Made by a program: the position numbers and the translations under genes. 64,000 nt of DNA. Source: Porphyra umbilicalis. Lineage: Eukaryota > Rhodophyta > Bangiophyceae > Bangiales > Bangiaceae. The notes beneath the pieces are model-generated. The model was not told the DNA's origin, made no database searches, and saw only the letters and a list, made by a program, of their open reading frames with translations. The DNA lies in assembly GCA_002049455.2 (NCBI GenBank), contig KV918798.1, forward strand, positions 62,001 through 126,000, given 5' to 3'. Below are positions 1 to 10,691 of the stretch, in pieces; position 1 is the first letter of the stretch; each line of letters opens with the position of its first letter.

Positions 1-360
1 CGATTCACGTTGGCCTCCTATGCGTTTTTCATGGCCCGTGAAGCGACTGGAGCGCAGGAAAACGCTTGGCCAAAGCCGCGGCGTCGTCACGAGGAACAGC
101 TCAGGCCAGACCTGAGTCTCACTATCCAGAATAACATGTCGCTTCAGCTCCACGATTGTTTCTCACCATCAGTTGCTGCTCAGCGGCGGCGGTGTCGGCC
201 CTGTCTTATTTCGGCAGGAACACAGCCTGCAACCCTGCCGAAGTCACACTCGTAGCTTTACAAGGGATGCTTAGTAAGTTGGCTTCTGACGTCTAATGTA
301 GACTTGATTGGACTTTTATTATACTTGTACGTAATTCTGCTCTGTCGTAAAGGCGCCCAA

Positions 361-471
361 TGATTTTAATCATGGCCAATGATTATAATCAATAAAAAAT
401 CGCCCCATACGATTTAAAATCAAAGGGTCGACTATAATCATTTTAACCGAGTCCAGGAATGATTTTAATCA
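361..471. repeat. Cluster of TGATTNTAATCA palindromes
   Basis: The 12-bp palindrome-like sequence TGATTTTAATCA occurs at 361-372 and 460-471. A TGATTATAATCA copy lies at 380-391 and a degenerate ATAATCATTTT copy near 434-444. The block is much more AT-rich than its surroundings. It could be a small element end or a protein-binding cluster; the sequence does not decide. Confidence 0.55.
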
Positions 472-597
472 CACCTCTGCGACCTGGACAGTTTACGTCT
501 GCGCAGTCCATTGCCCGAATATCATTGGCTTGGATTAGACAGCATTGCATGACCTCGTGATCAGCCACGAGACAGTTCAAGGCCTGGCACAGCTGCC

Positions 598-710
598 CTG
601 AACGGGAACTCCTCTCGTTTGGGCCTTTGTTATAGCACAGACGCCTGGGCGGGAAACCTCCCGTTCAAGGGCTTCTTGAACGGGACTCCCGTTCAGGCTC
701 CCGTTCAAGT
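598..710. repeat. CCCGTTCAAG inverted and direct repeats
   Basis: CCCGTTCAAG (660-669) pairs with CTTGAACGGG (675-684), a perfect 10-bp stem with a 5-nt loop. Two further CCCGTTCA copies follow directly and an inverted GAACGGG lies at 600-606. It is upstream of the carotenoid oxygenase gene, but a regulatory role is only a guess. Confidence 0.5.
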
Positions 711-1071
711 GTCCACTGTTCTGACGATCCTTCTCGACTGTTCGCCGTTGATCGCCTTCCACCGGAACCGTGAGCCCGTCGCGGTCCACGGATGGAAGGA
801 TCTAGGGCGGCCACACCGGCCTGGGCAATCCCCGCCTCAGGTTGTGTTCCAACACGTTGACCTCTCCCCCTTGTCGACGCAGTGCCACTTGCGCTTGACC
901 AACGCGCCCCGGCCCTCACCCCCGCACGCCTCCACCTGCGTCTGGGCGTCCCTATCCAGAAGAACCTCTTAGCCGCAACATTCACCGCGCTCCGACGGGT
1001 CTCCCCACCGCACGCCGCCGCTGCGCACGCTCCTGTGGGTTCTTGGCGCGTCGCAGGCCGCACCCTCAACC

Positions 1072-3297
1072 ATGGTGCCCCTCCCCGCGGTCGCGTTTGC
1101 CGTCCCCACCCCCCATTGTCGCAGCGAATCTTTTCTCGGACGCCGCTCTCTGGGGGTGACTGTCGCCCCCACCACCCCGCGTGGCCGGCCGTCACCCCAT
1201 GGGCGGCGGTCGCCCATCCGCGCCGAGGCTGCCGACGCGGGTGTGTCGACGGGGGAGCAGACTGTGGCGGCTCCTGCCGTCCCGCCCCCGCCGGTCGTCG
1301 GGGTTGCAACGGCAGCGACGGCGGCGGCAGCGGCGAATGACGTCCCCCCAGCCGGTGCCCTGCCCCGCCGTGAGCGGTGGCCGTACGACGCGGCGCGCCC
1401 TGGCGGTTTGCCTTTTGACATGCCCTCCTTTCTCGCCGCCTACTTTACGTCGGCGACGACCGAGTACGCGTCGGTTCCCCTGCAGGTCGTGACTGGCACC
1501 CTGCCGACGGGCCTGGTCGGCACGCTCCTCCGCAACGGGCCGGGCAAGGCGTACGTCGATCCAACCAATGTGGCGCCCGGCGACAAGCCCATCCTCCCCT
1601 TTGACGGCGATGGGATGGTGCAAAAGTTTGTCTTCCCGGGCGACGGCCGCGTCCTCTACACCAACGCCTTTGTGCGCACGGACGGGTACGAGGCCGAGCG
1701 GGCCGCCGGCCGCGTCTTGTACAGGGGCGTCTTTGGCACCCAAAAGCCCCCCGGCCTGCGGCTGCCGACCCCGTGGGGCCCCGTCGACACGGCCAACGCG
1801 GGGGACTTGTCGGTCAAGCCGATTGCCAACACCAACGTGGTCGCGCACGCCGGCAAGGTGTTGGCGCTGTGGGAAAACGCGGCGCCCGTCGCCGTCGACG
1901 GGGGAAGCCTCGCCACGGTCGGGCCCGACAGCTTGGGGGGGCTCCTCTCCACCCGCGCGGGCGCCACAGTGGCCACGACGGGCGTGGCGGCGCTCGACCG
2001 GCTCACCAACATGGGCGCCGACGCGCTGTGCGCGCACCCGCGGCCGGCGCCCGTGGCGGGCGGCGGCGGCGCACGGCGGATGATGGCGTTTGGCGTCAAG
2101 CCGGTGATTGGCGGCGGCGGCACCGCGTACCCGTCGGTCTTTCGGGTGTCGCTCTATGAGTTTGCGGCGGGCAGCTGGGAGCCGATCCGCGGCGGGGATG
2201 TCGGCGCGGCGCACGGCGCGGGGGCGGCGGCCGCTGCGGGCGCCGCCCCGTCCACCCGCGCCCCGACCTCGGCCGTGCGCGAGCCGCCACCGACACGGGG
2301 CCGGCGGCCGACGCCCCCCACGACCGGCGTGACGACCGTCGACACAACCGGCGGCTTTACGCTTATACACGATGCTCTTGCAACTGAGCAATACTACGTA
2401 CTCATCGCGCCGCCGCTGGAGCTCGACGTCAGCCCCTACCTCCGCGGCGTGGCCACCGCCGCCCAAGCCCTGACGCTGGCGCCGCCGCCAACGCCCGTGG
2501 CGGCGTATGTGGTGCCTCGCCCCGACAGCGCGGCAGCCACGGCGGGCGTGCGCACGACGGTGCGGTACTTGGCGCATGGCTTTTCATTCCACCACGCCAA
2601 CGCGTACGAGGAGGGCGGGGAGCTTGTCATTGACTCGTTTGTCACGTCGGACTTTATGGGCTCCCGCCTGGCCAGTACCGACTTTGACGCCTTGGACTTC
2701 AACGCCATGCCGCCGACGGTGCTGACGCGCTTCCGTGTGCCCGCCCCGCGCGTGCCGGGCGCCGCCACGCGGGCGGTGCCGCCGACCACGCCGGGCATCA
2801 GCCGCGCCAACCCCGCGCCGGGCGTGGCGCTGATCCCCCCCAGCCGCTCGGGGGATTTTCCGACCATCCACCCGGCCGTCGCCGGCCGCCCCTACCGCTA
2901 CGTCTTTCACGCGGTCGCGCACGTGTGGGCGGCAGACGGGGCCCCGGGCCGTCCCTACCCCCTCGGCGGCATTGCACGTACGGACGTGTCTGCGGGAGGC
3001 ACGCCCGTCGAGTGGTGGGCGGGGCCCACCACGATTGTCGGGGAGCCCCTCTTCGTGCCCCGCGACGTGGCCCGCTCCGCGTATGCGGTGCCGCCGCGGC
3101 CGGCGGGGGTGGACGCCGACGGCGCCGAAGGCGACGGGTGGGTGTTGAGCCTGTGTTACGACGGCGACCGCGGGGCGACGGTGCTCCACATCCTCGACGC
3201 GGATGACGTGGGCGGCGGGCCCGTGTGCACCCTCCAACTGCCGGCGGCGGTGCCCATGTCGATCCACGGCACGTTTACGCCAGACGTGCTGTTGTAG
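1072..3297 (+). CDS. Carotenoid cleavage dioxygenase (RPE65/NCED family), probably plastid-targeted
   Basis: Single-exon ORF of 741 aa. The family cleaves a double bond of carotenoids or apocarotenoids with O2, using a non-haem Fe(II) held by four histidines. All four are visible: H322 in AHPR, H433 in the IHDALATEQYY block, H507 in FHHANAYE and H732 in IHGTF, three codons before the end region. Other family blocks are RNGPG (154-158) and FDGDGM (177-182). Roughly the first 60 residues are rich in Arg, Ser, Pro and Ala, poor in acidic residues and contain Phe, like a plastid transit peptide. Between the first two iron ligands, at about residues 385-425, lies an Ala/Gly/Pro-rich low-complexity insert absent from typical members. 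An intron hidden in that insert cannot be excluded, but the frame stays open. Substrate (NCED, CCD1 or CCD8 type) cannot be told from sequence alone. Start: first in-frame ATG before the transit-like segment. Confidence 0.9.
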   Translation: MVPLPAVAFAVPTPHCRSESFLGRRSLGVTVAPTTPRGRPSPHGRRSPIRAEAADAGVSTGEQTVAAPAVPPPPVVGVATAATAAAAANDVPPAGALPRRERWPYDAARPGGLPFDMPSFLAAYFTSATTEYASVPLQVVTGTLPTGLVGTLLRNGPGKAYVDPTNVAPGDKPILPFDGDGMVQKFVFPGDGRVLYTNAFVRTDGYEAERAAGRVLYRGVFGTQKPPGLRLPTPWGPVDTANAGDLSVKPIANTNVVAHAGKVLALWENAAPVAVDGGSLATVGPDSLGGLLSTRAGATVATTGVAALDRLTNMGADALCAHPRPAPVAGGGGARRMMAFGVKPVIGGGGTAYPSVFRVSLYEFAAGSWEPIRGGDVGAAHGAGAAAAAGAAPSTRAPTSAVREPPPTRGRRPTPPTTGVTTVDTTGGFTLIHDALATEQYYVLIAPPLELDVSPYLRGVATAAQALTLAPPPTPVAAYVVPRPDSAAATAGVRTTVRYLAHGFSFHHANAYEEGGELVIDSFVTSDFMGSRLASTDFDALDFNAMPPTVLTRFRVPAPRVPGAATRAVPPTTPGISRANPAPGVALIPPSRSGDFPTIHPAVAGRPYRYVFHAVAHVWAADGAPGRPYPLGGIARTDVSAGGTPVEWWAGPTTIVGEPLFVPRDVARSAYAVPPRPAGVDADGAEGDGWVLSLCYDGDRGATVLHILDADDVGGGPVCTLQLPAAVPMSIHGTFTPDVLL

Positions 3298-6089
3298 GTG
3301 GGGGCGGGAGGGGGGGGGGGAGGGGGGCTGGCAGCACCGAGGGGGGGGGCGGGGCTGCCGCACGGGCGGCGTTGCGTGGGGTGAGTCGCACGCGACGCCG
3401 GCGCGACGTGGGCGGCCGACCACCGGCGGGTGACGCGCGCGCGCCCACTCAGTGCTCGACTTTGTTCCGACGGTTGCAGCCCTTGGGGGGGTGCCGGCGG
3501 CGCGGCGCGAGCCGCGAGCCAACGCGCGTGCGGCGCGGCCCGCGGGCGGGCCGGCGCAGCGGCGGCGCCCGTGGCGTGGCGCGGGGTACGGCCCGCGCTG
3601 CCACGGGCGGCGACGTGACGGCTCGGGGGGGGGGGGCGGGGGGACAGTGTCCCAGCGGCAGCGGCGGCGGGCACACACCCCCTCGCCTTGCCGTGGCGCT
3701 GCAGCCCGCCCCCCTCTGCAGCCGCCACAACCACAGAATGTGTTATTGCAGTATGCCCAATTTTGGCCGATCCGAACAGGAACACAAGTGCATCGAACAA
3801 TTATACAGTTCATAACTTAATAAATATTTGCCATGCCGATCTTTCAGTGACCTATGAGACGTCGTGTCGAAGACCTAAAATCGGCCGTTGACGCATCATG
3901 ACGGAGGATTTTCAAACCTTTGACACGTTGCTCACATGTCATTCCAACAGCTGTTCTGTTTGCAGCCCGGCGCATGGTAGTCCAGTCCTCTGTCCCCCTC
4001 GTAGTTCTCAATGGAAGAGTGCTCAGACGTAAAATTGTCTTGCACGCTGGGAGTCATATTCCGCATCACAGGGCATCTGAGGCCCGTACGCATTTTCGCG
4101 TTATGCTCCTTGGTATAAACATAACGCTGCTCTCATTGGTGGAGCACGTTATGCGGGCGTTATAACGTTATGACATACGTGAGCAGCTCGCGCATGTCAT
4201 AACATTATAACGCCGTGTACATTCCAGGAGTGGATTGATGCCTGGTCCATCAATTTTGAGACTTGAAGTTGAGTTCCTTCGTCGAATGTTGCACCACCCG
4301 ACGAAGGACACGGCAGGATCCTCTCAGAGCGCCCCAGTCACCGCTCATCCCCCCAACCAAGTGCAGCCCACCCCCCCCACTACCGATTCAGAACCCACCC
4401 CCCCTGCCGCTCGTTGTTCCGTCTTCCAGTGCCGTCCTCGAGTGCCCCATGGCCAGACACCTACAAACCACAGTATAAGAAGTATTGGCTATCAAAACTG
4501 CCCGGATATGGACCCACCTGAGCCCCCCCCCTCCCTTGCACCCTCCTCATTACTTTCATGATCGCTACCACCACCCATCTGCCCCTCGACCTCATCGTCG
4601 TACTCGTGGCCGTCGAAAGCGGCCTCCACCACCGCACACACCTCGTCCACGGCCCTGAAATACGCCTCTGCCTCAATGGCGACGTCCTCATACTTGGCTC
4701 ACAACTTCGCGGTAATCCTCACAGACTTGGCCGCCTCCATTCTGCGAAGGGTCGCGAGCGAAAAGATGCGTTGGCGCGCTTTATCGCCATCTAGACCGTC
4801 CCCCATCGATCTGGTAGGGCATCTCGAGTGACGGTTACGTGGCTCAAGGAGGAGCTGAAGCGTCTCGGCTTGCCACCGCGCTCAAAGTGAGGGCCGTAGC
4901 TCGCCTGGACGTCGGAAGAGGAGACATGGCGACGGGGGTGATAAGTGGGCGCGTCAAGTATGCCTCTATGTCAGTACACCGCGCCCGCAACTGTGGTCAC
5001 AAACTGACCACACCTTGGAAGGGAGGAGGGATCCATACACTGTGTGTTGGAATGTAGTTCCAGAATCTTTCTCGTGAAAGATATTCCAATATAAATAAGG
5101 AACTATCTTTTGAATTGGACGGAGGACTGCCCTCCAGAAATTCCCGAAAGAAGACTGGCACATGATTTGGACGATTTTCTTTTTGGGCGCGGCAAGAAAG
5201 TTCTAGGAACTGGCCTTGAAATTATCCTTGCCGTCCTCCAGCATCCACCCTGTAGTCTTTTTCCCGGATGGTCTCGGGAACTGGTCAGGAACGGTTCCCA
5301 GGATTATTCTTAAGATTGTCTCGCCGCATATGCATCAGTACGTTCGAAGGACGATTCTTCAAAACCCATGCAGAAACTGATGTCAACGAGCGCAGCAAGC
5401 TAGGAACAGGATGTTGCTGGAAGCTCCTCTCTGAAAATGTGCGGCAAGGAACGAGCTTCCTGACGCAGTCCTTGCCTTGAAACAGAAGGAGACACCATGC
5501 CCGAAGAAGGTCGCAAGCTCGTTCAAAGGATAGTCGTGCGGGGAGTTCGTCGCTGTTTGTGTGGAACGTACCCAGACCAATTCTTGTGAACGTGTTCTCC
5601 GGATGAGCTTGAAAGAAGTCCACGGAAAAGCTCCTCTGCATCCTCCGCGGCACTTCCCTCGCACTTCTACGCAGATGGTCCTTGCTCTTTTTCAGAGGTC
5701 GGTGCGACGGGAAGACGCTCACATTGATGAGAAATACACCTCCGAGGCAGTCTTCGAGGCCAATCCACAGGACTGTTCCTATTACGGCGGTGCATGTCGG
5801 TCCTGTGCTGTTTCTTGGCGCGATATGCGAATGTTGGCAGGAATAAATTTAATACGACAAATAGGAACAAGTATGAGTAACATGATAAGGTACAACAGTA
5901 AAAGGGATGAAAAGAGAAAAAAACAACTGCACCCTGCACTCACTTACAGAGATCTTCGTGGGACAGAGCTCGCTGGACAGGGTTCCTCAGATTCTCGGCA
6001 GAGCATGAAACCTGTATCTCTGTTGCCGAGGCAACAACACCCTTGCGCAGCCGTATTCAAGGCATGCCGCGGAGCATCACGTCAGAACA
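3298..6089. other. Gene-poor interval
   Basis: The first 400 bases after the carotenoid oxygenase stop are G-runs and GC-rich low-complexity DNA. Composition becomes AT-rich after 3720, and a TTAATAAAT sequence near 3818 could serve as a poly(A) signal. Around 4350-4560 the + strand is pyrimidine-rich. No ORF in the interval shows a recognisable domain or convincing codon bias. The palindromic block at 4098-4214 is listed separately. Confidence 0.45.
4098..4214. repeat. Nested inverted repeats built on CGTTAT
   Basis: Three foldbacks overlap. The largest has 21-bp arms (4156-4176 and 4194-4214) with one mismatch and a 17-nt loop. A second pairs 4120-4132 with 4142-4153. A third pairs GCGTTATG (4098-4105) with CATAACGC (4120-4127). 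All use the CGTTAT/ATAACG core. This looks like a terminal structure of a small transposon or an extrudable cruciform. Confidence 0.75.
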
Positions 6090-6653
6090 TTAGTCTGCGT
6101 CTTCATCAGATAGATCAACGTCACCGGCCTTCAGGGCTTTGAGCTCATCGCGCATGCAGCGTACGACGCCCTTGCGAGCCTCAGCGCTCTCAGGGCGTAA
6201 AAACGTGGGGTACGCGGCGTCGTTCACATATTTCTTCAAGCAAGCCGCAGCACCTTCACGCACAGATGTCCACACCTCGCTCGCGTCCAACGACAGGAGC
6301 TCCCCTACAATAGAACTGGCGGCTCCATTCATGTCCAGCGCTCGCTCCATTTCCTGACTGCCGTCCTGCACTTTCAGGCGGTACCCAATGTTGCTTCCAC
6401 TGGCCAGGGCAGCAAGCTGCGGGACTGGAGCGGTGTTGTTCACGCCGTGGGCCAAAACAACGCGTTCTAGCGTGGCCTCTTTCACTTCAGCGTCCATGTA
6501 TACCCCCAGGGTACGATAGGAAAGCAGTCGGGCCGATGCGCGTCGGCGATTGCACCGTGTTTGTAGGCCCTTTCTCAGCGCAGCTCGCACTTCAACGCCG
6601 TTTCTGGGACCATCCGTTCGCGCCGTGGTCAATATTTCCGACGCACTGCTCAA
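6090..6653 (-). CDS. Unrecognised protein, probable terminal exon(s)
   Basis: Open frame of 187 aa with balanced amino-acid composition and no low complexity. It contains a helical stretch rich in Ala, Leu and Glu (GELLSLDASEVWTSVREGAA) and an acidic C terminus ending DVDLSDEDAD. No family is recognised. Further open minus-strand segments upstream (6786-6995 and 7049-7411) could be earlier exons of the same gene, but I cannot place splice sites with confidence. The first Met at 6653 is therefore provisional. Confidence 0.4.
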   Translation of the reverse strand: MSSASEILTTARTDGPRNGVEVRAALRKGLQTRCNRRRASARLLSYRTLGVYMDAEVKEATLERVVLAHGVNNTAPVPQLAALASGSNIGYRLKVQDGSQEMERALDMNGAASSIVGELLSLDASEVWTSVREGAAACLKKYVNDAAYPTFLRPESAEARKGVVRCMRDELKALKAGDVDLSDEDAD

Positions 6654-7048
6654 CCGCTTTGTTCACAACAGCGTGGAGGGGGCGAGTGCAGTCTCGATTT
6701 GGGCCTTGCAGTTGTCCCGTCGGGGCGAGCCACGACAGGCAGTCATATTCAGGCGAGTCAGCTGCGCTGCCATTCAAACCAGGGTTCACAGGTCCATTTC
6801 GTATCTTCTTGAGCATAGCTTGGCCCTACCTGGTGAACAGGCGGCTAACCTCATCCTATAGGAGATAAGCCCAACCAACACGTAAGCATGGATGGGGAAT
6901 GAGGCCACACCGTCGCGCACGCACAACCAGCCATAAGCGAGCTTCAAAGTTAGGTCATACGTCCATGCAGCGCGCCCTGTGACGTTGCTCAGCAACGCCA
7001 GCGCATCGCATGATCACATGCAGCCACCTGCTCCGTATCCAACAGCAC

Positions 7049-7411
7049 TCAAGAACGTACCCCGTGAGAGCTCCATACACTCAAGAAAAAGGCAGCATCG
7101 ACAGCAGGTGAATTGGCACCCGGTGAGCCATGCGACGTGCCGGTGTCGTCTTCGACGTCAAATTCAACCATCGTCGCGTTCGTACTCCAGCGGATGGCTG
7201 CAATAGCGTTGAAGGGCTGAGCCTTCAGCTCCAGATAGCCACGGAAACCCACAGAGCCAAAGAGGACAACTGGTGCCCGTAAAGGATTGGCAAGCGCGTG
7301 CATCAGAGCATACCTTATGCGGTGCGCTCGAGACGCGGCATCCGCATTCGCGCACCTCCACCTGCACCTGCGTGCACCTCCGAAGTATCCGGGCGGCCAC
7401 GGATTGCACAT
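7049..7411 (-). CDS. Possible coding exon, unrecognised
   Basis: The frame includes APVVLFGSVGFRGYLELKAQ and NATMVEFDVEDDTGTSHG, which read like folded protein rather than a GC shadow. It lies upstream, on the same strand, of the 6090-6653 frame and may belong to that gene. No domain recognised; the ends are not defined by clear splice sites. Confidence 0.25.
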   Translation of the reverse strand: MCNPWPPGYFGGARRCRWRCANADAASRAHRIRYALMHALANPLRAPVVLFGSVGFRGYLELKAQPFNAIAAIRWSTNATMVEFDVEDDTGTSHGSPGANSPAVDAAFFLSVWSSHGVRS

Positions 7412-7479
7412 CAGACCGATGAAATTTCACCAGCCACTCCCCACAGTGCCCTCTGCAGTAAGTACGTTCCTTAGAGATC

Positions 7480-9242
7480 ATTGGCCGCGACCGACTACGC
7501 CACAGTCTCGGAGACGGGGCCCCGTCGACGTCTGTCCCTTCCGCGATGATCCCCCGGGGGACCCCCGGTTGGCCAACGCCATGACGTCCTTGGTGGCCCG
7601 ATACTTCCCCGCCACGTAGGTCGACAACTGCTGGTAGCTTCGTTGCGCCGTGTTGTACACGAATGCATCCGTCCGTAGGTACTCCGGTAGGCCTTGGATC
7701 AGCTGCTGTTTCATCGTTCCCTCGGAGTGGATGTTGCCACAAAGCTCGGCGAGGCTCCGTAGGCGTGCTGCGAAGGCGTCTACCCTCTCGTTGTCCACGA
7801 GTGTGGTATTAATAACGTTGGTGCAATTACCAGTGTACTGAGACCGACCGTAGCCAATAAATAAAGCGAGTTCTATCGCCGTCGCGGCGAGGAAGAAAGA
7901 CCTTTTGTTGAAGGGCATTCGATGGGGAGCCGGGTGGTGCCCACGACGGCGACCCCGGACCCATGGTGAATTAATATAAAGAGGGCACTGGTCGATCGAC
8001 CGTCCGATCACAAGCGATCGGAATGAGTGCCGGCAGACAGATAAGACAAGCAAGCAAACAAACAATAAAAAATGAACAGTGCAGAAGTAATCCCCTAAAG
8101 GGCGTGCCACAGGCCCAATTCCCGCAATACATGGGCTTTGGCCCGTCAAGGAGGCTACTGGTGGCCAAATGCCAATTGGGAGCAGAGATATGCTACAACG
8201 AGCGTCGCCTGGCTAAACTTGTCCTGCGCCAGCCCCAAAGCGTGCGGCTTCGCGTAGGTCGACAACAACCTATTGACCGCCGCGGGGAAGGATTCAAGAA
8301 ACCCCTGTCCGCCCCCGATATCCGACCCCGGTAGCTTCCGAGTGAACCGCGCCTCAGCGTCGACCGCGAGGAAGTTGGGAATTAGACACAGACCCATCCC
8401 CTCTGACACGTCGTTGTCATCGCAGGCCTTGACGAACTTTCGAAGCCACGAGAAGACCTTGAGGGGTTCCTTCCCGTTGAACATCGGGGTACCCCCGAAG
8501 GAGATTTTCATGCTCTTGGCCGTCCGTCCCATCTTGCGGGCCTGCGACGCCCCGTAGGTCGAGTGACGGGTCCGTAGGCGGTACGATCGGTAGTCCAGGA
8601 CGCCCGCGAAGCGATCGTCCGGGCACTTGAGGACCGCCAACTTGCCGGACCCCACCTTGCGCCCCACGCGGTCGCCGTCGTTGTCGGTTGTCGCCGGTGA
8701 CGGCGAGGAAGATGTAGAAGACGATGACGACGAGGGACTACGGTGACGCCGTGAATTCCCTTTGCTGCGGCTCTTCCGCGTGTCCACGGGGGAATCTCGG
8801 CGTGGGGCATCTTGAGCAGAGCCCGCGGGGCTCGCCGAGATGACCCGAGAAGCGCCGGCCAATAAGGACTCGCGGAGCGTCGATAGCGCCGTGTCCAGAT
8901 CTGCTATCGCGAGCTCGGCGTCGCCGAACCTTGGACTTGATCCGCCAATCCCGTCCGTTAGTCGTGACGCCGAGGAAGAAAGGCATCGGCCCCCGGCGGG
9001 ACCCGCCGTACCGTTTCGCCCACGAGGTCCGCCAATGGCCGAGGCGGAGTGAAGGGAATCCCTGATCCACCCGCGGATCCCCCTCTCGCAGCGACCGCTG
9101 GGGTTACCGCGGATGTACCCGCCGGCATGCCGCTAGCGATCGCGTGCAACTTGGGGAGGTCGGGCGGCGACGCCATCGTAGTGGTCGGGAGGTAATCGAA
9201 GACAGACAGAAGCGGAGATCCACGTCGTTTTGAACTCAACAA
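7480..9242 (-). pseudogene. Ty3/gypsy-type gag remnant
   Basis: Minus-strand reading gives a retrotransposon gag capsid. There is an N-terminal segment from about 9176, a Ser/Asp-rich linker, then a capsid core with FGGTPMFNGKEPLKVFSWLRKF and, further on, NERVDAFAARLRSLAELCG. The organisation resembles the intact gag at 41038-42684 (disordered acidic/Ser linker followed by the core). It is broken by a frameshift between the frame ending at 8958 and the one starting at 8862, and by the solo LTR at 7802-8197. The gag reading frame resumes in phase on the far side of the LTR and runs to about 7480. No pol follows, so the copy is truncated. Confidence 0.75.
7802..8197. mobile_element. Solo LTR (396 bp) of the 28-43 kb gypsy family
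   Basis: The sequence starts TGTGGTATTAATAACG and ends GAGATATGCTACA, with TG..CA ends. It is a diverged copy of the LTRs at 28049-28441 and 42914-43306. The 5-bp target duplication ACGAG flanks it exactly (7797-7801 and 8198-8202), so the internal part was lost by LTR-LTR recombination. It interrupts the gag remnant. Confidence 0.92.
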
Positions 9243-9297
9243 ACCAGCAGACCATCGGGGAACCTGCTACCCGGTACGGGCGTGGCAACGGCCGGAG

Positions 9298-9315
9298 TCC
9301 CCCACTGATCCACCA
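9298..9315 (-). promoter_or_regulatory. Candidate primer-binding site of the decayed gag element
   Basis: On the minus strand the sequence reads TGGTGGATCAGTGGGGGA. It resembles the PBS of the full gypsy element (TGGTGGAGCAGCAGGGGA). It lies just upstream of the gag frame and five bases from a TGTAGC sequence at 9321 that could be the edge of its 5' LTR. The far edge of that LTR was not found. Confidence 0.4.
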
Positions 9316-9548
9316 GAAATTGTAGCGGTTCTAGGCGCCACCACGTTGGTTCTTCGTCTTGCCGATGTGACCTCTTTCTCAGCTCGGTCCGTCGAAGGAG
9401 CAGCCCCGGAAATCGACCCACAGCCCAGCCTTCCCCCAACGGCAGGAGAGGATCACGGCAAAGCCCAGGGGGGAATCTTAGTCCAAAGCACAGTTGGTTT
9501 TATCAAACGGCGCCGGGGACGGCGTCCCCACGGTCAAGAAACCCCTCC

Positions 9549-10691
9549 CTAACCCGAATGCCGGCGGCCGAAGTAGCCGCCCCAAATGCGCCAAACAGAT
9601 AAATACCTCCAAAGCGAAAAGTTCAAACAAGTAGTAGGGGGGCTAGGAAAACCACAGGGGATAAGCCCCGCCCCCGACCAAATCCGATCTCCCCGAGATC
9701 TGGACAGGTCATTCCCTTGCTGGCCCGGATCGGGATATTTTGGGGCGGCCCCGGGGGGTGTGCTGTCCACAGCTGAAGGGCCACGCCCCCTCCAACTGTG
9801 GGACCCCCGACCGCCACAGTCGGTACTGCGGGCGCGGAGACGCTGGCGGAAGGCTTCCGTGTCGGGGAGTCGGTCCGCGAGGTCCAACAGCGCCTCGAGG
9901 ATGGCAGTCGCCTCCGCGTCGGGACCCGCGGCATTGACGCAGATGTTGGACGGTCCGACAGAACGGATCCAATCGAGGAGTCGCGGGGGGAATCGCCTCG
10001 AGACCCGGCGGGTACGGAAGGTCTTGAGGAGAACGACGGCCGCCGTGAGGGCCCACTCGCTGCGGAAGATGGCCCACGGGGTGCGCCGCCCCGCGTAGAG
10101 GTCGTCCGTGGCGTACGCGTGGACCCACGCGAACTCTACCATGTGCTGGACCTCGACCCCGGACCACCACGCGGGAGGCGGCAGGTAGAACCGCGAGCGG
10201 GTCGCCGTGGCGCAGCTCGATTATTCCGCCTGGTGCCAAGCGACGAGGTGACCGGTGACCCCACCCCGGTGGTAGCGGGCCGTCGTCAACTGGACCGTCA
10301 GGGAGCTCTCCGGGTCGGACACGTCGATGAACGGCGGGCACGTCAGGATGTAGTCGAAGGTCGGCACCAGCGGCGGGCTGACGAGGGGGTCATCCATGAA
10401 GCCGAGGTAGGAGCGACGGTAACCCACCTCGCGGCTACGCCACACCACGGTGATCGACGAAGCTCGGTCGTCCAGGGACGGTACGAGGGCGTGCGGAATG
10501 GCGGAAATCTGCTTGGCGAGCGCGTTGGCGGGGCACACCGGGTATATGCTCCGGAACGTCGCGTGGGACAGCGTGTCCACTAAGCCCATGCGGGCCTCCT
10601 CGCGCTCCCACGCCGGCGACCACGTCGACGGCTCGGACAACACGGGCAGGGGGCCCACGGCGGTGGAGTACCTCATCTCCTCGTCGCCCAT
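9549..10691 (-). pseudogene. Accessory ORF, frameshifted, unrecognised
   Basis: Reading starts MGDEEMRYSTAVGPL at 10691 and runs 156 aa to a stop at 10221. It then continues in another frame (9549-10142) with TPWAIFRSEWALTAAVVLL and NAAGPDAEATAILEALLDLA. Composition is that of a real protein, but at least one frameshift separates the halves. The segment around W-x-I/V-F/Y-x-SE-W/Y and a preceding LPPPxW loosely match the antisense ORF of the gypsy element (29504-31462), suggesting a shared accessory-gene family. Function unknown. Confidence 0.45.

Larger units (their letters stand above)
1..1071. other. 5' flank without a recognisable gene
   Basis: No convincing coding sequence is visible. 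The stretch contains an AT-rich patch with TGATTNTAATCA palindromes (361-471), copies of a CCCGTTCA motif (598-710), and the presumed promoter and 5' UTR of the carotenoid oxygenase gene that starts at 1072. GC content rises sharply after about 780. Confidence 0.5.

Noticed and set aside
1192..2577. 461-aa minus-strand frame across the carotenoid oxygenase gene
   Set aside because: Arg-rich shadow caused by high GC at third positions of the real gene on the + strand.
2584..3813. 409-aa minus-strand frame beyond the carotenoid oxygenase
   Set aside because: Arg/Pro/Ala-rich composition shadow crossing the gene end and G-runs; no homology seen.
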